Source: Nomia melanderi (lineage: Eukaryota > Arthropoda > Insecta > Hymenoptera > Halictidae). Taken from it: a stretch of DNA of 64,000 bases. The notes below the pieces were generated by a model that ran no database searches, was not told where the DNA came from, and was given only the letters and a program-made list of their open reading frames with translations. The DNA lies in the NCBI RefSeq assembly GCF_051020985.1, contig NW_027475171.1, positions 124,001 through 188,000 of the forward strand, read 5' to 3'. Positions 39,712 through 51,231 of the stretch are shown here, piece after piece. Both the position numbers and the translations under genes were made by a program. Positions within the stretch are counted from its first letter, which is position 1. Every line of letters starts with the position of its first letter.

Positions 39712-42609
39712 TATTAGAGATAGCGCAATAAACCAAATTGAATTGTCTGCAGGAAGCCCTGGCGCAGCATTCTGTGCAGCGGGAACGACCTCGGACCAGC
39801 AGGGGCCGAGAAAATCACCGTCTCATGGGGCCGGACAGTAAGGGTCAGGGAAAAACCCAATATATATCTGGTGATATCTAGGGTGCTTTTAGAGATAGCG
39901 CAATAAATCAAAGTGCATTGTCCGTAAGAGACCCTTGCGCATGCATCTGTGCAGAGGGAACGACCACGGACCACCAGGGGCCGAGAAAACCACCGACTCA
40001 TGGGGCCGGATACTAAGGGTCAGGGTAACATCCAATATATATCTGGTGATATCTCTGGTGCTATTAGAGATAGCGCAATAAATCAAAGTGCATTGTCTGC
40101 TGGAGGCCCTGGCGCATGAATCTGTGCAGCGGCAGCGACCTCGGACCACCAGGGGCCGAGAAAATCACCGACTCATGGGGCCGGACTGTCAGCGTCAGTG
40201 AAAAACCCAATATATATCTCGTTATATCTCGGGTGCTATTAGAGATAGCGCAATAAATCAAAGTGCATTGTCAGTAGGAGGCACCGGCGAATGAATCTAT
40301 GCAGCAGGAACGACCTCGTACCACTAGGGGCCGAGAAAACCACCGTCTCATGGGGCCGGACACTCAGCGTCAGGGAAAAACCCAATATATATCTGGTGAT
40401 ATCTAGGGTGCTAGTAGAGATAGCGCAATAAATCAAAGTGCATTGTCTGTAGGGGGCACTGGCGAATGAATCTGTGCAGCAGGAACGACCTCCGACCACC
40501 AGGGGCCGAGAAAATTACTGATATTCGGAATCCGTCACCCAAGGTCATGTAAAAATACAGCATATATCTGGTGATATCTCGGGTGCTATTAGAGATAGCG
40601 CAATAAACCGAAGTGAATTGTCTGTAGGATGCCCCGGCGCATGAATCTGGGCAGCGGGAACGACCTCGGACCGTCAGGGGCCGAGAAAATTACAGATATT
40701 CGGAATCCGTCACCCAAGATCATGTAAGAATCCAGCATATATCTGGTGATATCTCGGGTGCTATTACAGATAGCGCAATAAACCGTAGTGAATTGTCTGT
40801 AGGATGCCCCGGCGCATGAATCTGGGCAGCGGGAACGACCTCGGACCGTCAGGGGCCGAGAAAATTACAGATATTCGGAATCCGTCACCCAAGATCATCT
40901 AAAAATCCAGCATATATCTGGTGATATCTCGGGTGCAATTACAGATAGCGCAATAATCCAAAGTGCGTTGTCTGCAGGAGGCCCTGGCGCATGATTCTGT
41001 GCAGCGGGAACGACCTCGGACCACCAGGGGCCGAGAAAATCACCGTCTCATGGGCCGGACTCTCAGGGTCATGTAAAAATCCAGCATATATCTGGTGATA
41101 TCTCGGGTGCTATTAGAGATAGCGCAATAAACCAAAGTGAATTATCTGCAGGGGGCCCTGGCCCATGAATCTGTGCAGCGGGAACGACCACGGACCACCA
41201 GGGGCCGAGAAAACCACCGTCTCATGGGGCCGGACACTCAGGGTCAGGGAAAAATCCATTATATATCTGGTGATATATCGGGTGCCATTAGAGATAGCGC
41301 GATAAATCAAAGTGCATTGTCTGCAGGAGGCCCTGACGCATGAATCTGTGCAGCTGGAACGACCTCGGACCACCAGGGGCCGAGAAAACCACAGTCTCAT
41401 GGGGCCGAGAACTCAGGGTCAGGCAAAAATCCAATATATATCTGGTGATATCTCGGGTGCTATTACAGATAGCGCAATAAACCAACGTGCATTGTCTGTA
41501 GGAGGCCCTGGCGCATGAATCTGTTCAGCGGGAACGACCTCGGACCACCAGGGGCCGAGAAAACCACCGTCTCATGGGGTCGGACTGTCAGGGTCATTAA
41601 AAAATCCAATATATATCTGATGATATCTCGGGTGCTATTTGAGATAGCGCAATAAATCAAAGTGCATTGTCTGTAGGAGGCCCTGGCGCATAAATGTGGC
41701 CAGCGGGAACGACCTCGGACCACCAGCGGCCGAGAAAACCACCGTCTCATGGGGCCGGACACTCAGGGTCAGGGAAAAATCCAATATATATCTGGTGATA
41801 TCTTGGGTGCTATGAGAGATAGCGCAATAAACCAAAGTGAATTATCTGCAGGAGGCCCTGGCGCATGAATCTGTGCAACGGGAACGACCTCGGACCACCA
41901 GGGGCCGAAAAAACCACAGTCTCATGGGGCCGGACACTCAGGGTCAGGGAAAAATCTAATATATATCTGGTGATATCTTGGGTGCTATTAGATATAGCGC
42001 AATAAACCAAAGTGAATTATCCGCAGGAGGCCCTGGCGCATGAATCTGTGCAGCGGGAACGACCTTGGACCCCCAGGGGCCGAGAAAATCACCGTCTCAT
42101 GGGGCCGGACAGTCAGGGTCAGGGAAAAATCCTATATATATCTGGTGATATCTCGGATGCTATTAGAGATAACGCAATAAATCAAAGTGCATTGTCTGTA
42201 GGAGGCCCTGCCGCATGAATCTGTGCAGCGGGAACGACCTCGGACGACCAGGGGCCGAGAAAACCACAGTCTCATGGGGCCGGACACTCAGGGTCAGGGG
42301 AAAATCCAATATATATCTGGTGATATCTCGGGTGCTATTAGAGATAGCGCAATAAACCAAAGTGAATTATCTGCAGGAGGCCCTGCCGCATGAATCTGTG
42401 CAACGGGAACGACCTCGGACCACCAGGGGCCGAGAAAACCACAGTCTCATGGGGCTGGCCTGTCAGGATCAGGGAAAAATCCAATATATATCTGGTGATA
42501 TCTCGGGTGCTATTAGAGATAGCGCAATAAATCAAAGTGAATTATCTGCAGGGGCCTCTGGCGCATGAATCTGTGCAGCGGGATCGACCTCGGACGACCA
42601 GGGGCCGTG
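39712..42609. repeat. Divergent spacer between the two copies of segment R
   Basis: About 16.5 monomers with many private changes, for example CGCAGCATTCTG near 39764 in place of CGCATGAATCTG, GTAAGAGACCC near 39923, and GGATACTAAGG near 40009. It includes the run of three type-B monomers. The last ~200 bp (about 42400-42610) resemble 34000-34210, and the switch into segment R lies in the shared bases 42610-42625. The high private variation suggests monomers that escaped recent homogenisation. Confidence 0.8.
40500..41030. repeat. Three consecutive type-B monomers
   Basis: Cores starting at 40515, 40690 and 40865 all have GATATTCGGAATCCGTCACC followed by AAG(G/A)TCATNTAA and CCAGCATATATC or CAGCATATATC. 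This is the only place where three type-B monomers lie side by side; elsewhere they are single, or in one case paired. The second and third share CAAGATCAT and GACCGTCAGG, so that pair is probably a local duplication. Confidence 0.9.
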
Positions 42610-45310
42610 AAAACCACCGACTCATAGGGTCGGACACTCAGGGTCAGGGAAAAATCCAATATAAATCTGGTTATATCTCTGGTGCTATTACAGATAGCGC
42701 AATAAACCAAAGTGCATTGTCTCTAGGAGGCCCTGTCGCATGAATCTGTGCAGCGCGATCGACCTCGGAGCACCGGGGGCCGAGAAAATCACCGTCTCAA
42801 GGGGCCGGACTGTCAGGATCAGGGAAAAATCCCATATATATCTGGTGATATCTCGCGTGCTATTAGAGATAGCGCAATAAATCAAAGTGAATTATCTGCA
42901 GGGGGCCCTGGCGCATGAATCTGTGCAGCGGGATGGACCTCGGACCACGAGGGACCGAGAAAACAATCGACACATGGGGCCGGACTGTCAGGGTCAAGCA
43001 AAAATCCAATATATATCTGGTGATAACTCGGGTGCTATTAGAGATAGCGCAATAAATCAAAGTGAATTATCTGCAGGGGGCCCTGGCGCATGAATCTGTG
43101 CAGCGGGATCGACCTCGGACCAAATGGGACCGAGAAAACAATCGACACATGGGGCCGGACTGTCAGGGTCAAGCACAAATCCAATATATATCTGGTGATA
43201 TCTCGGGTGCTATTAGAGATAGCGAAATAGATCAAAGTGCATTGTCTGCAGGAGGCCCTGGCGCATGAATCTGTGCAGCGGGAACGACCTCGGACCACCA
43301 GGGGCCGAGAAAACCACCGACACATGGCGCCGGACACTCAGGGTCAGGGAAAAATCCAATATATATCTGGCGATATCACGGGTGCTACTAGAGATAGCGC
43401 GATAAATCAAAGTGCATTGTCTGCAGGAGGCCCTAGGGCATGAATCTGTGCAGCGGGAACGACCTCGGATCACCAGGGGCCGAGAAAACTACAGTCTCAT
43501 GGGGCCGGACACTCAGGTTCTGGGGAAAATCCAATATATATCTGGTGATATCTCTGGTCCTATTACAGATAGCGAAATAAACCAAAGTGTATTATCTGCA
43601 GGAGGCCCTGGCGCATGAATCTGTGCAGCGGGAACGACCTCGGACCACCAGGGGCCGAGAAAACAACCGACACATGGGGCCGGGCACTCAGGGTCAGGGA
43701 AAAATCCAATATATATCTGGTGATATCTCGGGTTCTATTACAGATAGCGCGATAAATCAAAGGGCATTGTCTGCAGGAGGCCCTGGCGCATGAACCTGTG
43801 CAGCAGCAACGACCTCGGACCACCAGGGGCCAAGAAAATTACAGATTTTCGGTATCCGTCACCCAAGGTCATGTATAAATTCAGCATATATCTGGTGATA
43901 TCTCGGGTGCTATTAGAGATAGCGCAATAAATCAAAGTGCATTGTCTGTAGGAGGCCCTGGCGCATGAACCTGTGCAGTGGGAACGACCTCGGACCAGCA
44001 GGGGCCGAGGAAACCACAGTCTCATGGGGCCGGACACTCAGAGTCAGGGGAAAATCCAATATATATCTGGTGATATCTCTGGTGCTGTTACAGATAGCGC
44101 AATAAATCAAAGTGCATTGTCTGTAGGAGGCCCTGGCGCATGAATCTGTGCAGTGGGAACGACCTCGGACCACCAGGGCCCGAGGAAACCACAGTCTCAT
44201 GGGGCCGGACACTCAGGGTCAGGGGAAAATCCAATATATATCTGGTGATATCTCGGGTGCTATTAGAGGTAGCGCAATAGATCAAGGTGCATTGTCTGTA
44301 GGAGGCCCTGCCGCATGAATCTGTGCAGCGGGAACGACCTAGGACCACCAGGGTCCGAGAAAATCACAGTCTCATGGGGCCGGACACTCAGGGTCAGTGA
44401 AAAATCCAATATATATCTGGTGATATCTCGTGTGCTATTACATATAGCGCAATAAATCAAAGTGCATTGTCTGTAGGAGGCCCTGGCGCATGAATCTGTA
44501 CAGCGGGAACGACCTCGGACCACCAGGGGCCGAGAAAACCACCGTCTCATGGGGCCGGACCCTCAGGGTCAGTGAAAAATCCAATATATATCTGGTGATA
44601 TCTCGGGTGCTATTACAGATAGCGCAATAGATCAAGGTGCATTGTCTGTAGGAGGCCCTGCCGCATGAATCTGTGCAGCGGGAACGACCTAGGACCACCA
44701 GGGTCCGAGAAAATCACAGTCTCATGGGGCCGGACACTCAGGGCCAGGGAAAAATCCAATATATATCTGGTGATATCTTGGGTGCTATTAGAGATAGAGC
44801 AATAAACCAAAGTGCATTATCTGCAGGAGGCCCTGGCCCATGAATCTGTGCAGCGGGAACGACCTCGGACCACCAGGGGCCGAGAAAACCACAGTCTCAT
44901 GGGGCCGGACACTCAGGGTCAGGGCAAAATCCAATATATATATGGTGATATCTCGGGTGCTATTAGAGATAGCGCAATAAATCAAAGTGCATTGTCTGTA
45001 GGAGGCCCTGGCGCATGAACCTGTGCAGCGGGAACGACCTCGGACCACCATCGGCAGAGAAAACCACAGTCTCATGGGGTCGGACACTCAGGGTCAGGGA
45101 AAAATCCAATATATATCTGGTGATATCTCGGGTGCTATAACAGATAGCGCAATAAATCAAAGTGCATTGCCTGTAGGAGGCCCTGGCGCATGAATCTGTG
45201 CAGCGGGAACGACCTCGGACCACCAGGGGCCGAGAAAACCACCGTCTCATGGGGCCGGACACTCAGGGTCCGTGAAAATTCCAATATATATCTGGTGATA
45301 TCTCGGGTGC
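42610..45310. repeat. Segment R, short copy lacking 6 and 4 monomers
   Basis: The offset to the long copy is 7349 (42x175-1) from 42610 to about 44070, then 6299, then 5599 from about 44280. The steps are 1050 and 700 bp, i.e. six and four whole monomers missing. The second junction lies in 44270-44279: TTAGAGGT to its left matches 37966-37973, and AGATCAAGG to its right matches 38680-38688. A type-B core starts at 43839. The type-C cores present in the long copy fall in the missing parts. Confidence 0.87.
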
Positions 45311-48300
45311 AATTAGAGATAGCGAAATAAATCAAAGTGCATTGTCTGCAGGAGGCCCTGGTGCATGAATCTGTGCAGCGGGAACGACCTCGGACCACCA
45401 GGGGCCGAGAAAACCACCGTCTCATGGGGTCGGACACTCAGGGTCAGGGAAAAATCAAATATATATCTGGTGATATCTCGGGTGCTACTACAGATAGCGC
45501 AGTAAATCAAAGTGCATTGTCCGTAGGAGGCCCTTGCGCATTAATCTGTGCAGCAGGAACGACCTCGGACCACCAGGAGCCGAGAAAACCACCGACTCAT
45601 GGTGCCGGACACACTGAGTCAGGGAAAAATTCAATATATATCTGGTGATATCTCGGGTGCTGTTAGAGATAGCGCTATAAAGCAAAGTGCATTGTCTGTA
45701 GGAGTCCCTGGCGTATGAATCTGTGCATCAGGAATGACCTCGGAACACCAGGGACGGAGAAAATTACAGATTTTCGGTATCCGTCACCCAAGGTCATGTA
45801 AAAATCCAGCATATATCTGGTGATTTCTCGGGTGCTATTTGAGATAGCGCAATAAACCAAAGTGCATTGTCTGCAGCAGGCCCTGTCGCATGAATCTGTG
45901 CAGCGGGATCGACCTCGGACCACCAGGGGCCGAGAAAATCACCGTCTCATGGGATCGGACACTCAGGGTCAGGGAAAAATCCAATATAAATCTGGTGATA
46001 TCTCGGGTGCTCTTACAGATAGCGCAATAAATCAAAGTGCATTGTCTGTAGGAATCCCTGGCGCATGAATCTGTGCAGCGGGACGACCTCGGACCACCAG
46101 AGGCCGAGAGAACCACTGTTTCATGGGGCCGGACACTCAGGGTCAGGGGAAAATCCAATATATATCTGGTGATATCTCGGGTGCTATTACAGATAGCGCA
46201 ATAAACCAAAGTGAATTGTCTGCAGGAGGCCCTGGCGCATGAATCTGCGAGGCGGGATTAACGTCGGACCACCAGGGGCCGACAAAATCACCGTCTCATG
46301 GGGCCGGACTGTCAGGGTCAGGGAAAAATCCAATATAAATCTGGTGATATCTCGAGTGCTATTACGGATAGCGCAATAAATCAAAGTGCATTGTCTGCAG
46401 GAGGCCCTGGCGCATGAATCTGTGCAGCGGGAACGACCTCGGACAACCAGGGGCCGACAAAATCACCGTCTCACGGGGCCGGACTGTCAGGGTCAGGGAA
46501 AAATCCAATATATATCTGGTGATATCTCGGGTGCTATTACAGATAGCGCGATAAATCAAAGTGCATTGTCTGCAGGAAGCCCTCGCGCATGAATCTGTGC
46601 AGCAGCAAAGACGTCGGCACACCAGGGGCCGAGAAAATTACAGATATTCGGAATCCGTCACCCAAGGTCATGTAAAAATCCAGCATATATCTGGTGATAT
46701 CTCGGGTGCTATTACAGATAGCGCAATAAACCAAAGCTGTTTGTCTGCGCGAGGCCCTGGCGCAGGAATCTGTGCAGCAGCAACGACATCGGACCACCAG
46801 GGGCCAAGAAAATTGCAGATTTTCGGAATCCGTCACCCAAGGTCATGTAAAAATCCAGCATAAATCTGGTGATATCTCGGGTGCTATTACAGATAGCGCT
46901 ATAAAGCAAAGTGCATTGTCTGTAGGAGTCCCTGGCGTATGAATCTGTGCAGCGGGAACGACCGCGGACAACCAGGGGCCGAGAAAACCACCGTCTCATG
47001 GGGCCGGACTGTCAGGGTCAGGGAAAAATCCAATATAAATCTGGTGATATCTCGGGTGCTATTACAGATAGCGCAATAAACCAAAGTGCATTGTCTGCAG
47101 GAGGCCCTGGCGCATGAATCTGTGCAGCGGTATCTACCTCGGTCCTCCAGGGTCCGAGAAAATCACCGACACATGGGGCCGGGCACCCAGGGTCAGGGAA
47201 AAATCCAATATATATCTGGTGATATCTCGGGTGCTATTAGAGATAGCGCGATAAATCAAAGTGCAAGGTCTGCAGCAGGTCCTAGCGCATGAATCTGTGC
47301 AGCGGGAACGACCTCGGACAACCAGGGGCCGAGAAAACTACCGTCTCATGGGGTCGGACACTCAGGGACAGGGAAAAATCCACTATATATCTGGTGATAT
47401 CTCGGGTGCTATTAGAGATAGCGCAATAAATCAAAGTGAATTATCTGCAGGGGGCACTGGCGCATGAATCTGAGAAGCGGGATCGACCTCGGACCACCAG
47501 GGGCCGAGAAAACTACCGTCTCATGGGGTCGGACACTCAGGGTCAGGGAAAAATCAAATATATATCTGGTGATATCTCGGGTGCTACTACAGATAGCGCA
47601 GTAAATCAAAGTGCATTGTCCGTAGGAGGCCCTTGCGCATTAATCTGTGCAGCAGGAACGACCTCGGACCACCAGGAGCCGAGAAAACCACCGACTCATG
47701 GGGCCGGACACTCAGGGTCAGTGAAAAATCCAATATATATCTGGTGATATCTCGGGTGCTATTACAGATGGCGCAATAAATCAAAGTGCATTGTCTGTAG
47801 GAGTCCCTGGCGTATGAATCTATGCATCAGGAATTACGTCGGAACACCAGGGACGGAGAAAATTACAGATTTTCGGTATCCGTCACCCAAGGTCATGTAA
47901 AAATCCAGCATATATCTGGTGATTTCTCGTTTGCTATTTGAGATAGCGCAATAAACCAAAGTGCATTGTCTGTATGAGGCCCTGGCGCATGAATTTGTGC
48001 AGCCGGAACGACCTCGGACCACCAGGGGCCGAGAAAACCACAGTCTCATGGGGCCGGACACTCAGGGATAGGGTAAAAGCCAATATATATCTGGTGATAT
48101 CTCGGGTGCTATTACAGATAGCACAATAAACCAAAGTGAATTATCTGCAGGAGGCCCAGGGGCATGAATCTGTGCAGCGCGAACGACCTCGGACCACCAG
48201 GGGCCGAGAAAACCACCGTCTCATGGGGCCGGACACTCAGGGTCAGGGGAAAAGCCAATATATATCTGGTGATATCTCGGGAGCTATTAGAGATAGCGCA

Positions 48301-48956
48301 ATAAACCAAAGTGAATTATATGCAGGAGGCCCTGGCGCATGAATCTGTGCAGCGGGATCGACCTCGGACCACCAGGGGCCGAGAAAACCACCGTCTCATG
48401 GGGCCGGACTGTCTGGGTCAGGGAAAAATCCAATATAAATCTGGTGATATCTCGGGTGCTATTACAGATAGCGCAATAAATCAATGTGCATTGTCTGCAG
48501 GAGGCCCTGGCGCATGAATCTGTGCAGTGGGTACGACCTCGGACAACCAGGGGCCGAGAAAACCACCGTCTCATGGGGCCGGACTGTCTGGGTCAGGGAA
48601 AAATCCAATATAAACCTGGTGATATCTCGGGTGCTATTACAGATAGGGCAATAAACCAAAGTGCATTGTCTGTAGGAGGCCCTGGCGCATGAATCTCGCC
48701 AGGGGGAACGACGTCGGACCACCAGGGGCCGAGAAAACCACCGTCTCATGGGGCCGGAAACTCAGGGTCAGGGGAAAAGCCAATATATATCTGGTGATAT
48801 CTCGGGTGCTATTACAGATAGGGCAATAAACCAAAGTGCATTGTCTGTAGGAGGACCTGGCGCATGAATCTCTCCAGGGGGAACGACCTCGGACCACCAG
48901 GGGCCGAGAAAACCACCGTCTCATGGGGCCGGAGACTCAGGGTCAGGGGAAAAGCC
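45311..48956. repeat. Mosaic block rich in type-B monomers
   Basis: About 21 monomers. The stretch from about 45420 to 45950 recurs at 47520-48050 (offset 2099, 12 monomers minus one base), including CCCTTGCGCATTAATC and a type-B core with GGGACGGAG in front. Type-B cores start at 45764, 46638, 46813 and 47863, the second and third in adjacent monomers. A one-base-short monomer near 46075, with AGAGGCCGAGAGAACC, matches one at 10466. No gene or foreign DNA is visible. Confidence 0.8.
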
Positions 48957-51231
48957 AATATATATCTGGTGATATCTCGGGTGCTCTTACAGATAGCGCA
49001 CTAAACCAAAGTGAATTATCTGCAGGGGGCCCTGGCGCATGAATCTGTGCAGCGGGAACGACCTCGGACCACCAGGGGCCGAGAAAACCACCGACACATG
49101 GTGCCGGACACACAAGGTCATGTAATAATCCAGGATGTATCTGATGGTATCTCGGGTGCTATTAGAGATAGCGCGATACATCGAAGTGCATTGTCTGCAG
49201 GAGGCCCTAGCGCATGAATCTGTGCAGCGGGATCGACCTCGGAACACCAGGGGCAGAGAAAACCACCGACACATGGGGCCGGGCACTCAGGGTCAGGGAA
49301 AAATCGAATATATATCTGGTGATATCTCGGGTTCTATTACAGATAGCGCGATAAATCAAAGTGCATTGTCTGCAGGAGGCCCTGGCGCATGAATCTGTGC
49401 AGCGGTATCTACCTCGGTCCACCAGGGTCCGAGAAAATCACCGACACATGGTGCCGGACACTCAGGGTCAGGGAAAAAGCCAATATATATCTGGTGATAT
49501 CTCGAATGCTATTAGAGATAGCGCAATAAACCAAAGTGAATTATCCGCAGGAGGCCCTGGCGCATGAATCTGTGCAGCGGGAAGGACCTCGGACCACCAG
49601 GGGCCGAGAAAACCGCCGTCTCATGGGGCCGGACACTCAGGGTCAGGGAAAAATCCAATATATATCTGGTGATATCTCGGGCTCTATTACAGATACCGCA
49701 ATAAACCAAAGTGCATTGTCCATAGGAGGCCCTTGCGCATTAATCTGTGCAGCAGGCACGACCTCGGACCACCAGGGGCCGAGAAAATTACAGATATTCG
49801 GAATCCGTCACCCAAGGTCATGTAAAAATCCAGCATTTATCTGGTGATACCTCGGTTGCTATTATAAATAGCGCAACAAATCAAAGTGAATTATCTGCAG
49901 TAGGCCCTGGCGCATGCATCTGTGCAGCGGGAACGACCTCGGACCAGCAGGGGCCGAGAAAACCACCGTCTCCTGGGGCCGGACACTCAGGGTCATGGAA
50001 AAATCCAATATATATCTGGTGATATCTCGGGTGCTAGTGCAGATAGCGCAATAAATCAAAGTGCATTCTCTGTAGGAGGCCCTGGCGCATGAATCTGTGC
50101 AGCGGGAACGACCTCGGTCCACCAGGGGCCAAGAAAACCGCAGTCTCATGGGGCCGGACACTCAGGGTCAGGGGAAAATCCAATATATATCTGGTGATAT
50201 CTCGGGTGCTATTACAGATAGCGCAATAAACCAGAGTGCATTGTCCGTAGGAGGCCCTGGCGCATGAATCTGGCCAGGGGGAACGACCTCGGACCACCAG
50301 GGGCCGAGAAAACCACCGTCTCATGGGGCCGGACACTCAGGGTCATGGAAAAATCCAATATATATCTGGTGATATCTCGGGTGCTAGTGCAGATAGCGCA
50401 ATAAATCAAAGTGCATTCTCTGTAGGAGGCCCTGGCGCATGAATCTGTGCAGCGGGAACGATCTCGGTCCACCAGGGGCCAAGAAAACCGCAGTCTCATG
50501 GGGCCGGACACTCAGGGTCAGGGGAAAATCCAATATATATCTGGTGATATCTCGGGTTCTATTAGAGATAGCGCAATAAACCAAAGTGAATTATCTGAAG
50601 GAGGCCCTGGCGCATTAATCTGTGCAGCGGGAACGATCTCGGACCACCAGGGGCCGAGAAAACCACCGTCTCATGGGGCCGGACACTCAGGGTCATGGAA
50701 AAATCCAATATATATCTGGTGATATGTCGGGAGCTATTAGAGATAGCGCAATAAACCAAAGTGCATTGTCTGCAGGAGGCCCTGGCGCATGAATCTGTGC
50801 AGCGGGAACGACATCGTACCACCAGGGGCCGAGAAAACCACCGTCTCATGGGGCCGGACTGTCAGCGTCAGGGAAAAATCCAATATAAATCTGGTGATAT
50901 CTCGTGTGCTACTACAGATAGCGCAATAAACCAAAGTGCATTGTCTGTAGGAGGCCCTGGCGCATGAATCTGTGCAGCGGGAACGACCTCTGACCACCAG
51001 GGGCAGAGAAAACCACCGTCTCATGGGGCCGGACACTCAGGGTCGGGGAAAAATCCAATATATATCTGCTGATATCTCGGGTGCAATTAGAGATAGCGAA
51101 ATAAATCAAAGTGCATTGTCTGCAGGAGGCCCTGGTGCATGAATCTGCGTAGCGGGAACGACCTCGGACCACCAGGGGCCGAGAAAACCACCGTCCCATG
51201 GGGCCGGACACTCAGGGTCAGGGAAAAATCC
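48957..51231. repeat. 13-monomer unit (2275 bp), complete copy
   Basis: It aligns with 51232 onward at offset 2275 up to about 49934 (partner 52209), and its end (about 50617-51231) aligns with 52192-52806 at offset 1575. It contains a type-C core (49091-49140), a type-B core (from 49788) and, near 49950-50650, a 350-bp dimer repeated in tandem (markers GCTAGTGCAGATAG and GCCAAGAAAACCGC). Its first monomer has GCTCTTACAG and GCACTAAACC, a variant also found near 12495. Confidence 0.88.

Noticed and set aside
40500..41110. Insertion of foreign DNA, suggested by a gap in open frames
   Set aside because: The gap is caused by three type-B monomers that carry extra stops. The 175-bp register and the flanking monomer sequence continue unbroken.
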